Shown piece by piece: positions 36,001 through 46,313 of a stretch of 64,000 bases of DNA; position 1 is the first letter of the stretch, and the number at the start of each line of letters is the position of its first letter. A program made the translations under genes and the position numbers. The DNA is taken from assembly GCA_036571765.1 (NCBI GenBank), contig BROE01000007.1:849404-913403 (forward strand), read 5' to 3'. The notes below the pieces were generated by a model. It did no database searches and was not told the origin of the DNA. It saw nothing but the letters and a program-made list of their open reading frames with translations. This DNA is from Plecoglossus altivelis (taxonomy: Eukaryota > Chordata > Actinopteri > Osmeriformes > Plecoglossidae).

Positions 36001-39000
36001 CTGTGCAGTACAGTACAGTACTGTTACTGAATTGTATACCTGCTCAACCTAAACTAAAACTCAAGCCCTAAACAATTTCTGACTCTTAAAAAAAAATTCT
36101 AATAAACATTCATAATTTTGCACCACATCACTCCTGTAGATAAATCTCGTAGTAATGTTACAGATATTTCCATTATGTCTTTTTTCCTTGATCCGACATG
36201 TTACTTTAAATGTGTGTTGTATGTCAAAATACTTTGTTTTCCCATTAATCTTTACTTTTCTTTTAGTTTTTGTTGCTTAATTTGGTTTTCTTTTAACTAA
36301 TTACAATCTTTGATCCATATTTGCTTTGAGCAGGATGACCTCTGGAAGTCTTCCATAATCAACAAAAAAGATCTGGCAATCATCAGAGCTTTAGACATGA
36401 CATTTGTTATTGGTCAGAAGTCTTACGAGGGATATGAGTATTACGACTTTTTTGAGCAAGTCTACAATAGACTGAAGAAGTATCCTTTTTATAGTAACCT
36501 GTCATCTTCAAAAGAGGTTTGCTCAATCACATTGATTACAAATAATATATTAAAGGAGATTGAATGTTAGTTTTTTTGTCAAATTAATATGCTCTCTTAA
36601 TACTTCTTAATAACTTTCTTAACAATACTATACTAAAACTATTGCTATTACTACTATTTGAAAGCTCACAAGAGAACATATGGGTTGTGTGTGTAACTAG
36701 AAGAAAAGTGTTATTTCTAAAAAATTTCTGTAACCATATGCAAATTTGCAAGAAAAAGAAACCCAAGACACTGCAGCAGGCATTTACCTTTTTATTGCGA
36801 CTGATGTGCTCCTCCAGGTCAGCCCCTACTCTGCCTATCTGCATGATGCAGTTCTACTGTATGCTATGGGTATAAAGGAAGTCATAGAGGATGGAAAAGA
36901 CCCCCACAATGGACAGGAACTCCTGAAGAGGCTGAGAGATAAGAATAGCATCCGGTTTCATGGTTGTCATTTACCTATCAGCTAATACCTTTATATCCTA
37001 TATGACAGATGGTTGACTTCACACTTCTGCTTTGTTTGTAGGCCAGTTATTCATATGAAGCATTGCTTCAATTCTGCTGTTCAGCCACATGTACTTATTT
37101 GATAAACTGTCAATGCAGGAGCTTCAGGTCTGGTCCATTTTGATGAAGAGGGGGACAGGAACATAGATTACTCCATTTATGATCTACAGTTCACCGAGGG
37201 CACAGCGCAATTTGCGCCAATTCTGTATTTTGATAGTCACACCAAAGTTGTCAGGTGACTTGAATATGATTATCTTCTCAACTGCGAAATACCCCTCTTG
37301 ATATAAAATATCTAGTTAAAAACCAACTTTCATCAATACATTTTGCATGTTACGTCAGACCTTTTTAGATTACAGTTGGAGAAACAAGTCTAACGTTCTA
37401 TATATACCCTACTGGTAAATCATATGAATATACCCCACCAGTATATTCATACAGTTTATTAAGGAATGTGAAATATGATGTGATTCCATTTCAGGCCAAC
37501 TCCTAAATTTGCATCAATCATTTGGCCCAAGGGGAAACCGCCTACAGATAACCCAGACTGTGGTTTTGATGATCAGCTTTGTGAATGGGTTTTTAATGGT
37601 AATCCTGATTTATGTAGTCCTGATTGCATTTAATATCATGGCAGCATAAATTAACCATATTGTGTCTTGTAACTAATGGAATGCTATTCTTAACCTCCTT
37701 GCAGATATATCAATGGTAGTCTTATTGGTGGCTTTCCCTGTTATCGGTGCATGTGCCTTGGTGTGTATTGGCTTTCTGATGCTGCAGAAACTACATCTCC
37801 AAACTCGGCTGGAGGGCTCTTGTTGGTGGCGTATCAACTACAGTGACATTACCATAATCAAGGAACCCAAAGTATGATGATACAACTTTAATAAACAATT
37901 GTTAATGTAAAATATTCAAGTTTACAATAGTAGATTTTTCTCTGTAGTTAGAAAAGCAGTTTAATGCTGCCACTGGAACACTGTTTGAAGTATGACCACG
38001 TATAAACATGGCAAAGTGCCAGCAGGTGTGGCAATTGTTGGCATCCATCCATCCATTTTCTTCCGCTTATCCGGGGCCGGGTCGAGGGGGCAGCAGTCTG
38101 AGCAGAGAGGCCCAGACTTCCTTTTCCACGCACACCACCTCCAGCTCCTCCGGGGGGATCCCGAGGCATTCCCAGGCCAGCCGAGAGACATAGTCCCTCC
38201 AGCGTGTCCTGGGTCTTCCCCGGGGCCGCCTCCCGGTAGGACATGCCCGGAACACCTCCCAAGGGAGGCGTCCAGGAGGCATCCGAAACAGATGCCCGAG
38301 CCACCTCAGCTGTCTCCTCTCGACGTGGAGGAGCAGCGGCTCTACTCCGAGCTCCTCCCGTGTGACCGAGCTCCTCACCTTATCTCTAAGGGAGCGCCCA
38401 GCCACCCTGCGGAGAAAACTCATTTCGACTGCTTGTATCCGCAATCTCGTCCTTTCGGTCATTACCCAAAGTTCATGACCATAGGTGAGAGTAGGAACGT
38501 AGATTGACCGGTAAATTGAGAGCTTTGCCTTCCGGCTCAGCTCCTTCTTCACCACGACGGACCGGTACAGAGAGCGCATCACTGCGGCTGCTGCACCGAT
38601 CCGCCTGTCAATCTCACGTTCCGTCCTTCCCTCACTCGTGAACAAGACCCCGAGATACTTGAACTCCTCCACTTGAAGCAAGGGCTCCCCACCCACCTGG
38701 AGGGAGCAAGCCACCTTTTTCCGGTCGAGAACCATGGCCTCAGATTTCGAGGTGCTGATTCCCATCCCGGCCGCTTCACACTCGGCTGCAAACCGCTCGA
38801 GTGCATGCTGTAGGTCCCGGTCCGATGGAGCCATCAGGACAACATCATCTGCAAATAGCAGAGATGAAATCCTGTGCCCCCCGAACCAGACACCCTCCGG
38901 CCCCTGGCTGTGCCTAGAAATTCTGTCCATGAAAACAATGAACAGAACCGGTGACAAAGGGCAGCCCTGGCGGAGTCCAACATGCACCGAGAACAGGTCC

Positions 39001-42000
39001 GACTTACTACCGGCAATGCGAACACAGCTCCTGCTCCGGTCATACAGGGACCGGACGGCCCTGAGCAAAGGGCCCCGGACCCCGTACTCCCGGCAAACCC
39101 CCCACAGGGCACCACGAGGGACACGGTCGAACGCCTTCTCCAGGTCCACAAAACACATGTGAACCGGTTGGGCAAACTCCCATGAACCCTCAAGCACCCG
39201 ATGAAGTGTGTAGAGCTGGTCCAGTGTTCCGCGGCCAGGACGAAACCCACACTGCTCTTCCTGAATCCGAGGTTCGACTATCGGCGAACCCCCCAGCGAC
39301 TATCGGTCTCTAGCGCTGGGGACTATGTCCCCAGCGCTAGAGACCGTGTGCATGGCCTCGGTCGTCCAGGCACCTGCCCCTGACCGCCGCCCAAAACACA
39401 CTGCACCGGCCCCCTACGGTCCTTCCTGTGGGTGGTGGGCCTGCAGGAAGGTGATCCCACGTCGCCTTTTCGGGCTATACCCGGCCGGGTCCCATGGGCA
39501 AAGACCCGGCCACCAGGCGCTCGCCTGCGAGCACCCACCCCAGGCCTGGCTCCAGGGTGGGGCCCTGGTAACGCCACTCCGGGCGACGTAACGATTCTCT
39601 TTAGTTTTGTCGTCATAGGGGTTTTTGGTGAACCGCACTTAGTCTGGCTAGTCACCTAGGACCAGTTTGCCATGGGAGACCCTACCAGGGGCTTATTGCC
39701 CCCGACAACATAGCTCCTGGGATCATTCAAGCACTCAAACCCCTCCACCACGTTAAGGTGGCGGTTCAAGGAGGGGGCAATTGTTGGCAATGAAGACATT
39801 TTAGGTCATAGGAATGCACTGCGCAAATTGTCTGTGTAACTCCTGTGTATGTTTTTTTCACACATCCAGGGAGTGCAGGCACTGTCACTGAGTACTGCCA
39901 GCAAAAGTGGAAGTGGAGGGTCCCAGACAATTATCTCCTCCTGCAGCTACGGCTTAATGGACAACGCTGGGAAAGAGCAGATCTTCATAACCATAGGACT
40001 CTACCAGGTCATTAATAACTAATATATCTATAAAATGTTCCATTAAGGTTCCATTCACTACTACATAACTCAATTTCCTTACAAATGTTAAAATATTGTT
40101 GAAACAACGGAATTGCTCTGCAATTCGTTGGAATTAAGTGTCAGCAGTTGGTGCAAAAGTGTAAAAAGGCATAGTGTTGGAGAGGAGTGCAAGGGGTGAC
40201 TAGATGTTATTAGGGGGCTGTTAAAGATTGTTTTACTGTAAGATCACTATTTGGACATATAAACCATAATGAAGTGTATCTACATAGCAGTTCCTAAGTA
40301 ACTACACTGTTATTCATTATAGGTATTGCTGTGTAGTTCCATTGTAGATAATGCAGCCTTGTTATAAAGTGTTGCCGACATATTTAATACATTATATACA
40401 CCTTTAACAAAATACATATCGCTTACCAATGTACAGTAGACTTTATTTGCCAACATCAGACACATTTTATTTTATTCTAATCAACCAGTTAATTTTTTTC
40501 TGCACCACAAGTAGCTACATTGACTGATTTCCCCCCACTTTCTCCTTTTCTATCATCAACAACTTGGTTCAACTTGGCTAAAATACTTTCCAACGTGTTG
40601 AAACATGATGATGTGACATTTTTTAACCATTTTTTCTGTATGGAGCAGGGAAATAAGGTGGCAATCAGATATATAGAAAATCAACTAGTTAGTGACATCA
40701 GAAAACCATCCATCATTGCAGAGTTCAATGTGGTAAACCAATGTTTATTCATAATGGAATCACATTTATTTAGATATTATGTGTAATCATTACATCTTCA
40801 AATAATTTTCAGATTTTTTTTTCATTTGCCAACAGATGAGAGAGATGAAGCATGAGAATCTGGTTCAATTCTTTGGGGTTTGCATTGAGCCACCAAATGT
40901 CTGTTTGGTTATGCAGTATTGTAAGAAAGGAAGCTTGAAGGTAATATGTTGTGATTATTTTTACCCTGAGTAGTTTGGTACTTTATGTGTTTTGTGACCA
41001 TATTCTGTTCAAGGTGATTTACCTATATAGTTTTGGATATATATACTTTTTAACTTAAGGATGTTCTGAGAAGCCAGGACATTGAGCTGGACTGGATGTT
41101 TAAACTGTCCTTTGCTTATGATATCGTCAATGTGAGTAACTTATAATAATCATTGCTGATATTACATTATTTATAGGTTTTAGACTAAATAATAGCACAG
41201 GCAAAAGTTCTGTTCGGAAACTTTGTCTTTTAATTTTATGTAAACACACATGTTTCAGGGGATGGAATTCATTCACAAGAGTAGCTTAAGATCCCATGGC
41301 AACCTAAAGCCCTGCACGTGTCTGGTTGACAGCAGACTACAAGTCAAGATATCTGGCTTTGGGCTGTGGGAATTCAAACATGGTACCAAGCACAAGCTGT
41401 TCCCTGTGGAAAATCCAAAATATGAGGGTCAGTATATAAGATCATTATTGGCACTAAATGCTGTGGAAATCAAACCAACTCAGCGTTTTCTTTTTTCTTC
41501 TTTTTTTTGTTTACTAGAGTTTTATTACACGGCTCCTGAGCTGCTGAGAGTCAACCAACTTCCTTTCAATGGCACGCCCAAGGGTGACATCTATAGCTTT
41601 GCCATTATAATGCGGGAACTTATCTACAGCTCAGAGGAAGGACCGTACAACATCCAGCTAGAGCCAAAAGGTGTGCAAGGCCTTGTTTGATAATACACAA
41701 TAAGTCCTTATCTCTATGTAAATATAGATGTATAAACTATGTTTCAAGTCAACTTTAATTACTATGTAAATGCTTCTTATTGTAGCGATAGTAAAACATT
41801 TAGTCATATGAATTGTTGGAACATTTAATTTCAATTTCAACGTTTCATAACATTTTGTAACCGGTTAATATAAAACACCAAGACACAATTTATTGGGCTA
41901 CTGCCCAGATGTGATACAATACGTAATTATATTCCATATTAATGTAGAATAATTAATAATAAAAAAGATAAGCTTTGTATAAGTAAGCATACTGTACTTT

Positions 42001-45000
42001 AATATTGAGCATGTTTTAGTCTAATTTCAAGTTGTTTTGCTACTCTGCCTCTAGATATCATCAAACAATTGCAGACCCCTCTACTTGGGGAACCTTTACG
42101 GCCAACTGTATCTGCCCAGATGTGCGATGAAAGTATAATCAGCCTGCTGGTGTCCTGTTGGAGTGAGAACCCAGATCACAGGCCACCATTTGGTTCAATT
42201 CGGAGACAACTGAAAGAGACCAGTCCAGACACGTCAGCCAAATTGTGTTTTTTATTTGTATGAATAAATTGTGTATTTGTGATTTATATTAGCTGGTTCT
42301 AAAATGTTATGAAACTTTGAAATTGAAATGAAACATTTCCATTGAATTGCTGTTAATTATTTTTGTAATTTATGATTACATTACACTTTCACAATCACAA
42401 ATGGCAAAATAACTGTTTCTCATCAGTTATGCAAATATCCTCGACAACATGGTTGAAAAGTTGGAGAAATATTCGAATCATCTTGAAGAAATTGTGGAGG
42501 AGAGAACTAATCAACTGACAGCAGAGAAGACCAGAACAGACAAACTTCTCTCCAGCATGTTACCCAGGTAGCAGAGTCACTTTATGCCACTAACAAACAA
42601 CAATGAAGCATAACCATAATCCAGTTTTTCCTCTAAGCACTGCACTGAGGTGTTTAGTAGATGAATTTGTGCATGACTGCTCAAATTGCATAGGTATATT
42701 GCAGACCAGCTCATGGCAGGGAAGTCAGTGGAGCCACAAGGTTATGAAATGGTGACCATCTTCTTTTCCGACATCGTGGGTTTCACATCCATGTGCTCCA
42801 TCAGCTCAGCCCTGGAGGTGGTCACACTACTAAATGACCTCTACAGCCTGTTCGATGATATCATAAAGCTGTACGATGTCTACAAGGTTTGTTATACAGC
42901 TACATTGCACTGCTACATCTCCCAGGAGTTTCAGCAGTGAAGGTTGAGCAGATGTGAGTTATTTACTCAAAGTAAGTGGTAAAAAGTACAAGTAGTCACC
43001 TAAATTAACTTAAGAAGATTAAACAAAGTACAAAAGTTTCTACAAGATATAATGTATAAAATTTCATGTTCACTCTATTGTCAATTGTTTATATTTGTTT
43101 GTGGAAGATCACAGTATTCTTGTGTGATATTGTGATTCAAAGTAGTGTGGTATATTGCGCTGGGATCAACAGCATACAGTCTACAAAAACTGTCACCCCC
43201 AACTTGTGACTAAGCTTATTTGTTTGTTGATTACCATACATATTGCTTGCCATTATGATTAAGGTGGATATTATACCTTTTATTTGTGGAAATTAAACTT
43301 TTTCAGGTGGAAACTATAGGTGATGCTTACATGGTGGCAAGTGGGCTACCCATCAGCAATGGCAACAAGCATGCAGATGAGATTGCTACTATGGCACTGC
43401 ACTTCCTGTGTACCATAAATGTCTTCAAGATTCGTCACCTTCCGAATGAGAACCTAGCGCTGCGGATTGGGATCAATTCCGGTAATGTCCCTATTTTAGA
43501 CAGGATACCATGTGAAAATTACAAACACTACATTGATTTGAGTAAGTGAATTCAGTAAAGTACACTTTACAATTATACTAGTATGGATCAGTTTGCTCTC
43601 TCTGTGTCTTTATAAGGGTTTTAATAGTTCCAGTTGACAATTGTGTATATCATTAGGCCCAGTGGTAGCTGGAGTGGTGGGTACAACAATGCCACGCTAC
43701 TGTCTCTTTGGGGACACTGTGAACACTGCTTCGAGAATGGAGAGTAACAGCTTGCGTAAGTATTCAATGTTTCATTCAGAAAAATGGAAAAAACATTGTG
43801 TGCAAATATAAAATGTCATCAGGTTTTCCCTGTTGCATCAGAATTGAACTTTCACTTGACATAATGTTAAAGGGGTTATTCAGTGGGGGTTTAAGTTATT
43901 TAATGTACCTTAAGATCTCTGAAAAGGCTATTTAACAATGGTTGGGCTGAAAATGGCCCAGGTACTGATATATGCTCCCCAATGTAACCTTGGATAATTG
44001 AGCTTGGATGAACACTGTTTTCTCCCTATGCGGTGTCATCATTAATATTTAGATGAGCTGTGCCCTGATTGGTTGGTGTACAAGGACCAAAGCTGCAGAA
44101 AAAAGACAGCCAAACATACATTGTCATTTGTAAATATACATGACAACACAGGTCACTTTCTCAGGCAAATAAGAATGAAACAGGCTTGTTTAAAGAAATC
44201 TTCAACAGGCTAGTATCTACAAAATGCTGTCCTCCCTGATGTTTTTGGTGTAGAATGGAGTGAAATACAACATTGTGAACACACTGTCAGTGAATGCCCT
44301 GAGTTTGACTCTGAGGCTAACATCAAACAGTGTGAAGGGGATTCAGTCTCACTCAGATTGCCAGTTTTACACAAATCACATGATCAGACTACCTGGCTAA
44401 AAGCAGAATTCCTAAATCTCTTGAAAGCTGCCCTGCTCGATATTTTTGGTGTGAAATTGACTGAACTAATCGCAATATTAAGTATGCGGTCTACCTGGTG
44501 ATGCATTCTCACTCATATTTCAAGACTTTTGAAACCCAAATAAAAATTCTGAATGGACAGATCAATTGGGCATCGCTATCTATCTTTAAGGCAGTCTTCC
44601 CTGACCTTTTTGGTACAGAACTCACCATATTATTGTTATATTGTTGTTAGCAACAATATCGCCAAAAAACGTATGCAGCTTGCAATCGAGATGAGCACAT
44701 GGTTGAACAGCACCACTTTTTTCAACAACGGCTTCATAGTAAATCCTGTTTTAAATTGTCCCAGGTTTTCAAAACTGTCCTCTGTGAAATGTAAGAAGCA
44801 TTTTTTGTGGAAGTGAAAAGAGCAGCGTGCAGCCAAACTGGTCTCTGAGATTTACATGAATTCCATTTATGTTCCTGGGCCCGAACACCTGTAGGCTGGT
44901 CTGAATGCAAATTTTGGGCCATGACAAAGGTACAGACTGGAGCCTAAAAAGGTGGGGCTACATTCGTGACATCACAAATGTATATTTTCTGAAACAGATC

Positions 45001-45981
45001 ATTCTATAGCAGGAGTTTCAATATGGGAGAATTACATTGCACAGAGGTGTCAATGGGCTATGAGATTTAGTGTAAATCAATTTTTACCCAACCTGCCTTT
45101 ATTCAACTATAACAAGGTTAAATCGGTTTAGCAGTGAATCACACCTTTTAAGAAATGTAGGACCATAGTTTGTTTGTCTTTATTTAATGTATGTACCTTT
45201 GCTTTTTAAAATAATTTGCAGCTCTTAAAATTCATATCTCCCAGACCACAGCAGACATTTTAACGGAGATTGGGTCATTTGAGTTGAAGGAGAGAGGAGA
45301 GATTGAGATGAAGGTAATCGTGAACTTATTTAGCAATTTTAAAAGTTAAAAGCATCCAAATCATAAAATATCATGAAAATTGTATTCAATTCCAGTTTTA
45401 TGTCACAATCTATTTGCTGCTTATGCTTTCATGCATGTATCAGTGCATGGATACATTTACATGAGTGTTGTTGTATGTGGATCCATCCATCATTGCTGTT
45501 TTACTAGGGTAAAGGCAGTCAGAAGACCTACTGGTTGATTAATAAAGATGGTTTCAATCCTATTCTCGGAGCTCACAACTCTCCTCAAGCTCAACATCTC
45601 AAACCATCAACAGGGGTAATTAACCAGACCTAGGAGTTATTCAGCCAAGTTATTCATACAAGTATTCAGCCATGTTGGCACATACTTCTTCGGGATTGTG
45701 AAACATTTACACTTTTTAGATGCTTACAACATACCAGTGCCAAAAGCTGAATGAGAGTATTTTAGAGTATCAAAATGAAGACACAATCTTTTTCTGAGAA
45801 ATTGGGCCATGAAACACTTCACATACCAGGTTCATTTCTAATTAAATAATGGTTTATGCCACTATAGGTTTGGCCGACAACATCCCAAGACCAAGAAATC
45901 CGAGAGAAAGTGAAAGGGTCAAAATCGATGCCCAAGGCCCACATGACTGGGACATCAACAATGGCCACTGTTAATACATAA
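33080..45981 (+). CDS. gucy2g: Receptor guanylate cyclase G (GC-G)
   Basis: A single-pass receptor making cGMP from GTP. Coding exons: 33080-33445, 34467-34815, 35551-35660, 36334-36516, 36818-36962, 37119-37254, 37495-37598, 37705-37871, 39870-40007, 40649-40732, 40836-40940, 41060-41131, 41259-41427, 41518-41670, 42055-42244, 42427-42567, 42694-42886, 43307-43481, 43657-43755, 45222-45313, 45508-45615, 45868-45981; 3393 nt, 1130 aa. Order: signal peptide (MSGMSSNAFTVVSLLFLT), ligand-binding ectodomain (GSAIQIAVEKINTNP), membrane segment at about 466-490 (MVVLLVAFPVIGACALV), kinase-homology domain at about 520-815 (HGNLKP and GFG instead of HRDLK and DFG, so a pseudokinase), dimerisation helix (NILDNMVEKLEKY), cyclase at about 871-1060. 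FFSDIVGFTSMC carries the first metal Asp, VETIGDAYM the second Asp and the guanine-reading Glu, and RYCLFGDTVNTASRM the guanine-reading Cys. Start chosen for its signal peptide; the frame is open further upstream. Confidence 0.95.
38067..39197 (-). CDS. Rex3 reverse transcriptase, N-terminally truncated ORF
   Basis: A 376-residue open frame carries RT motifs in order: DLEKAFDRVPRGALW (first catalytic Asp), GLRQGCPLSPVLFIVFMDRI, then SSLLFADDVVLMAPS (the catalytic FADD box), FKYLGVLFTSEG and a C-terminal GRRPRGRPRTRWRDYVSRLA. All of this part is open without stops, consistent with a young insertion. The apurinic endonuclease and N-terminal RT segment of a full RTE protein are absent, so it is not an autonomous element. 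The first Met (39197) is just the first in-frame ATG, not a true start. Confidence 0.85.
   Translation of the reverse strand: MLEGSWEFAQPVHMCFVDLEKAFDRVPRGALWGVCREYGVRGPLLRAVRSLYDRSRSCVRIAGSKSDLFSVHVGLRQGCPLSPVLFIVFMDRISRHSQGPEGVWFGGHRISSLLFADDVVLMAPSDRDLQHALERFAAECEAAGMGISTSKSEAMVLDRKKVACSLQVGGEPLLQVEEFKYLGVLFTSEGRTEREIDRRIGAAAAVMRSLYRSVVVKKELSRKAKLSIYRSIYVPTLTYGHELWVMTERTRLRIQAVEMSFLRRVAGRSLRDKVRSSVTREELGVEPLLLHVERRQLRWLGHLFRMPPGRLPWEVFRACPTGRRPRGRPRTRWRDYVSRLAWECLGIPPEELEVVCVEKEVWASLLRLLPPRPGPG
39305..39345. repeat. Perfect 19-bp inverted repeat, 3-nt loop, at the Rex3 deletion junction
   Basis: The arm GGTCTCTAGCGCTGGGGAC (39305-39323) and its exact complement (39327-39345) are separated by TAT. 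Immediately to the left a 9-bp direct repeat, GACTATCGG, occurs at 39276-39284 and 39298-39306. The hairpin lies where RT coding sequence switches to the GC-rich 5' segment. Confidence 0.9.
43871..45147. mobile_element. About 1.28-kb non-autonomous DNA element with TTAA target site
   Basis: TTAA occurs at 43867-43870 and 45148-45151. The inner ends are imperfect inverted repeats: AGGGGTTATTCAGTG on the left and AAGGTGTGATTCACTG as the complement of the right end. TTAA duplications are typical of piggyBac and Kolobok elements. No transposase frame is present. The interior has three degenerate copies of a module with the core CTGATGTTTTTGGTGTAGAA, near 44228, 44432 and 44595. It lies in gucy2g intron 19. 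Confidence 0.6.
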
Positions 45982-46034
45982 CACACTGTTAACCACTGTT
46001 TCACAAATTTGGCAGGAAACGGTTAATCTAAATC

Positions 46035-46074
46035 AAGGTATGCAGGTATGCTGCAAGGTATGCAGGTATGCTGC
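46035..46074. repeat. Perfect 2 x 20-bp tandem repeat
   Basis: The 20-bp unit AAGGTATGCAGGTATGCTGC occurs twice without gap, just downstream of the gucy2g stop codon, in its 3' UTR. Confidence 0.9.
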
Positions 46075-46313
46075 TGTCTATGAAGATTATGAAGACTATT
46101 GTACTATTACTAAGTGGTCAAATTGATAACTAATAACTAAGTGTACTTGTAATTGACATCCTATTATTAATATTATCTTGCTATTTGAGGTGCAAAATAC
46201 AATTTACAATATAAATACAGAGAATACAGAGAAAAACAGAGAATTGCACACTATAATCACATAACTCAAGATCATTTCAATATCTGGTCTGGAGTCTTTA
46301 TTTTGTTGTTTAA

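Larger units (their letters stand above)
38030..39789 (-). mobile_element. Rex3 (RTE-clade) retrotransposon, internally deleted, with 14-bp TSD
   Basis: The element (38044-39775) is flanked by identical GGCAATTGTTGGCA copies at 38030-38043 and 39776-39789. On the minus strand its 3' end is the GGATGGATGGA tail typical of Rex3 (plus-strand CATCCATCCATCC at the left edge). The plus-strand text CGGTGACAAAGGGCAGCCCT at 38949 is the conserved Rex3 site used for PCR in fish. The right end (about 39346-39775) is a different, GC-rich segment containing the CCACCTTAACGTGGTGGAGG 5' UTR-like sequence (as its complement). The endonuclease and the start of RT are missing between the two parts. It sits in gucy2g intron 8, antisense to the gene, between the membrane-segment exon and the first kinase-homology exon. 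Confidence 0.88.

Noticed and set aside
37992..38507. 171-codon plus-strand frame
   Set aside because: It is the complement of the Rex3 reverse transcriptase; GC-rich antisense frame.
38734..39162. 142-codon plus-strand frame
   Set aside because: Same reason: antisense of the Rex3 RT.
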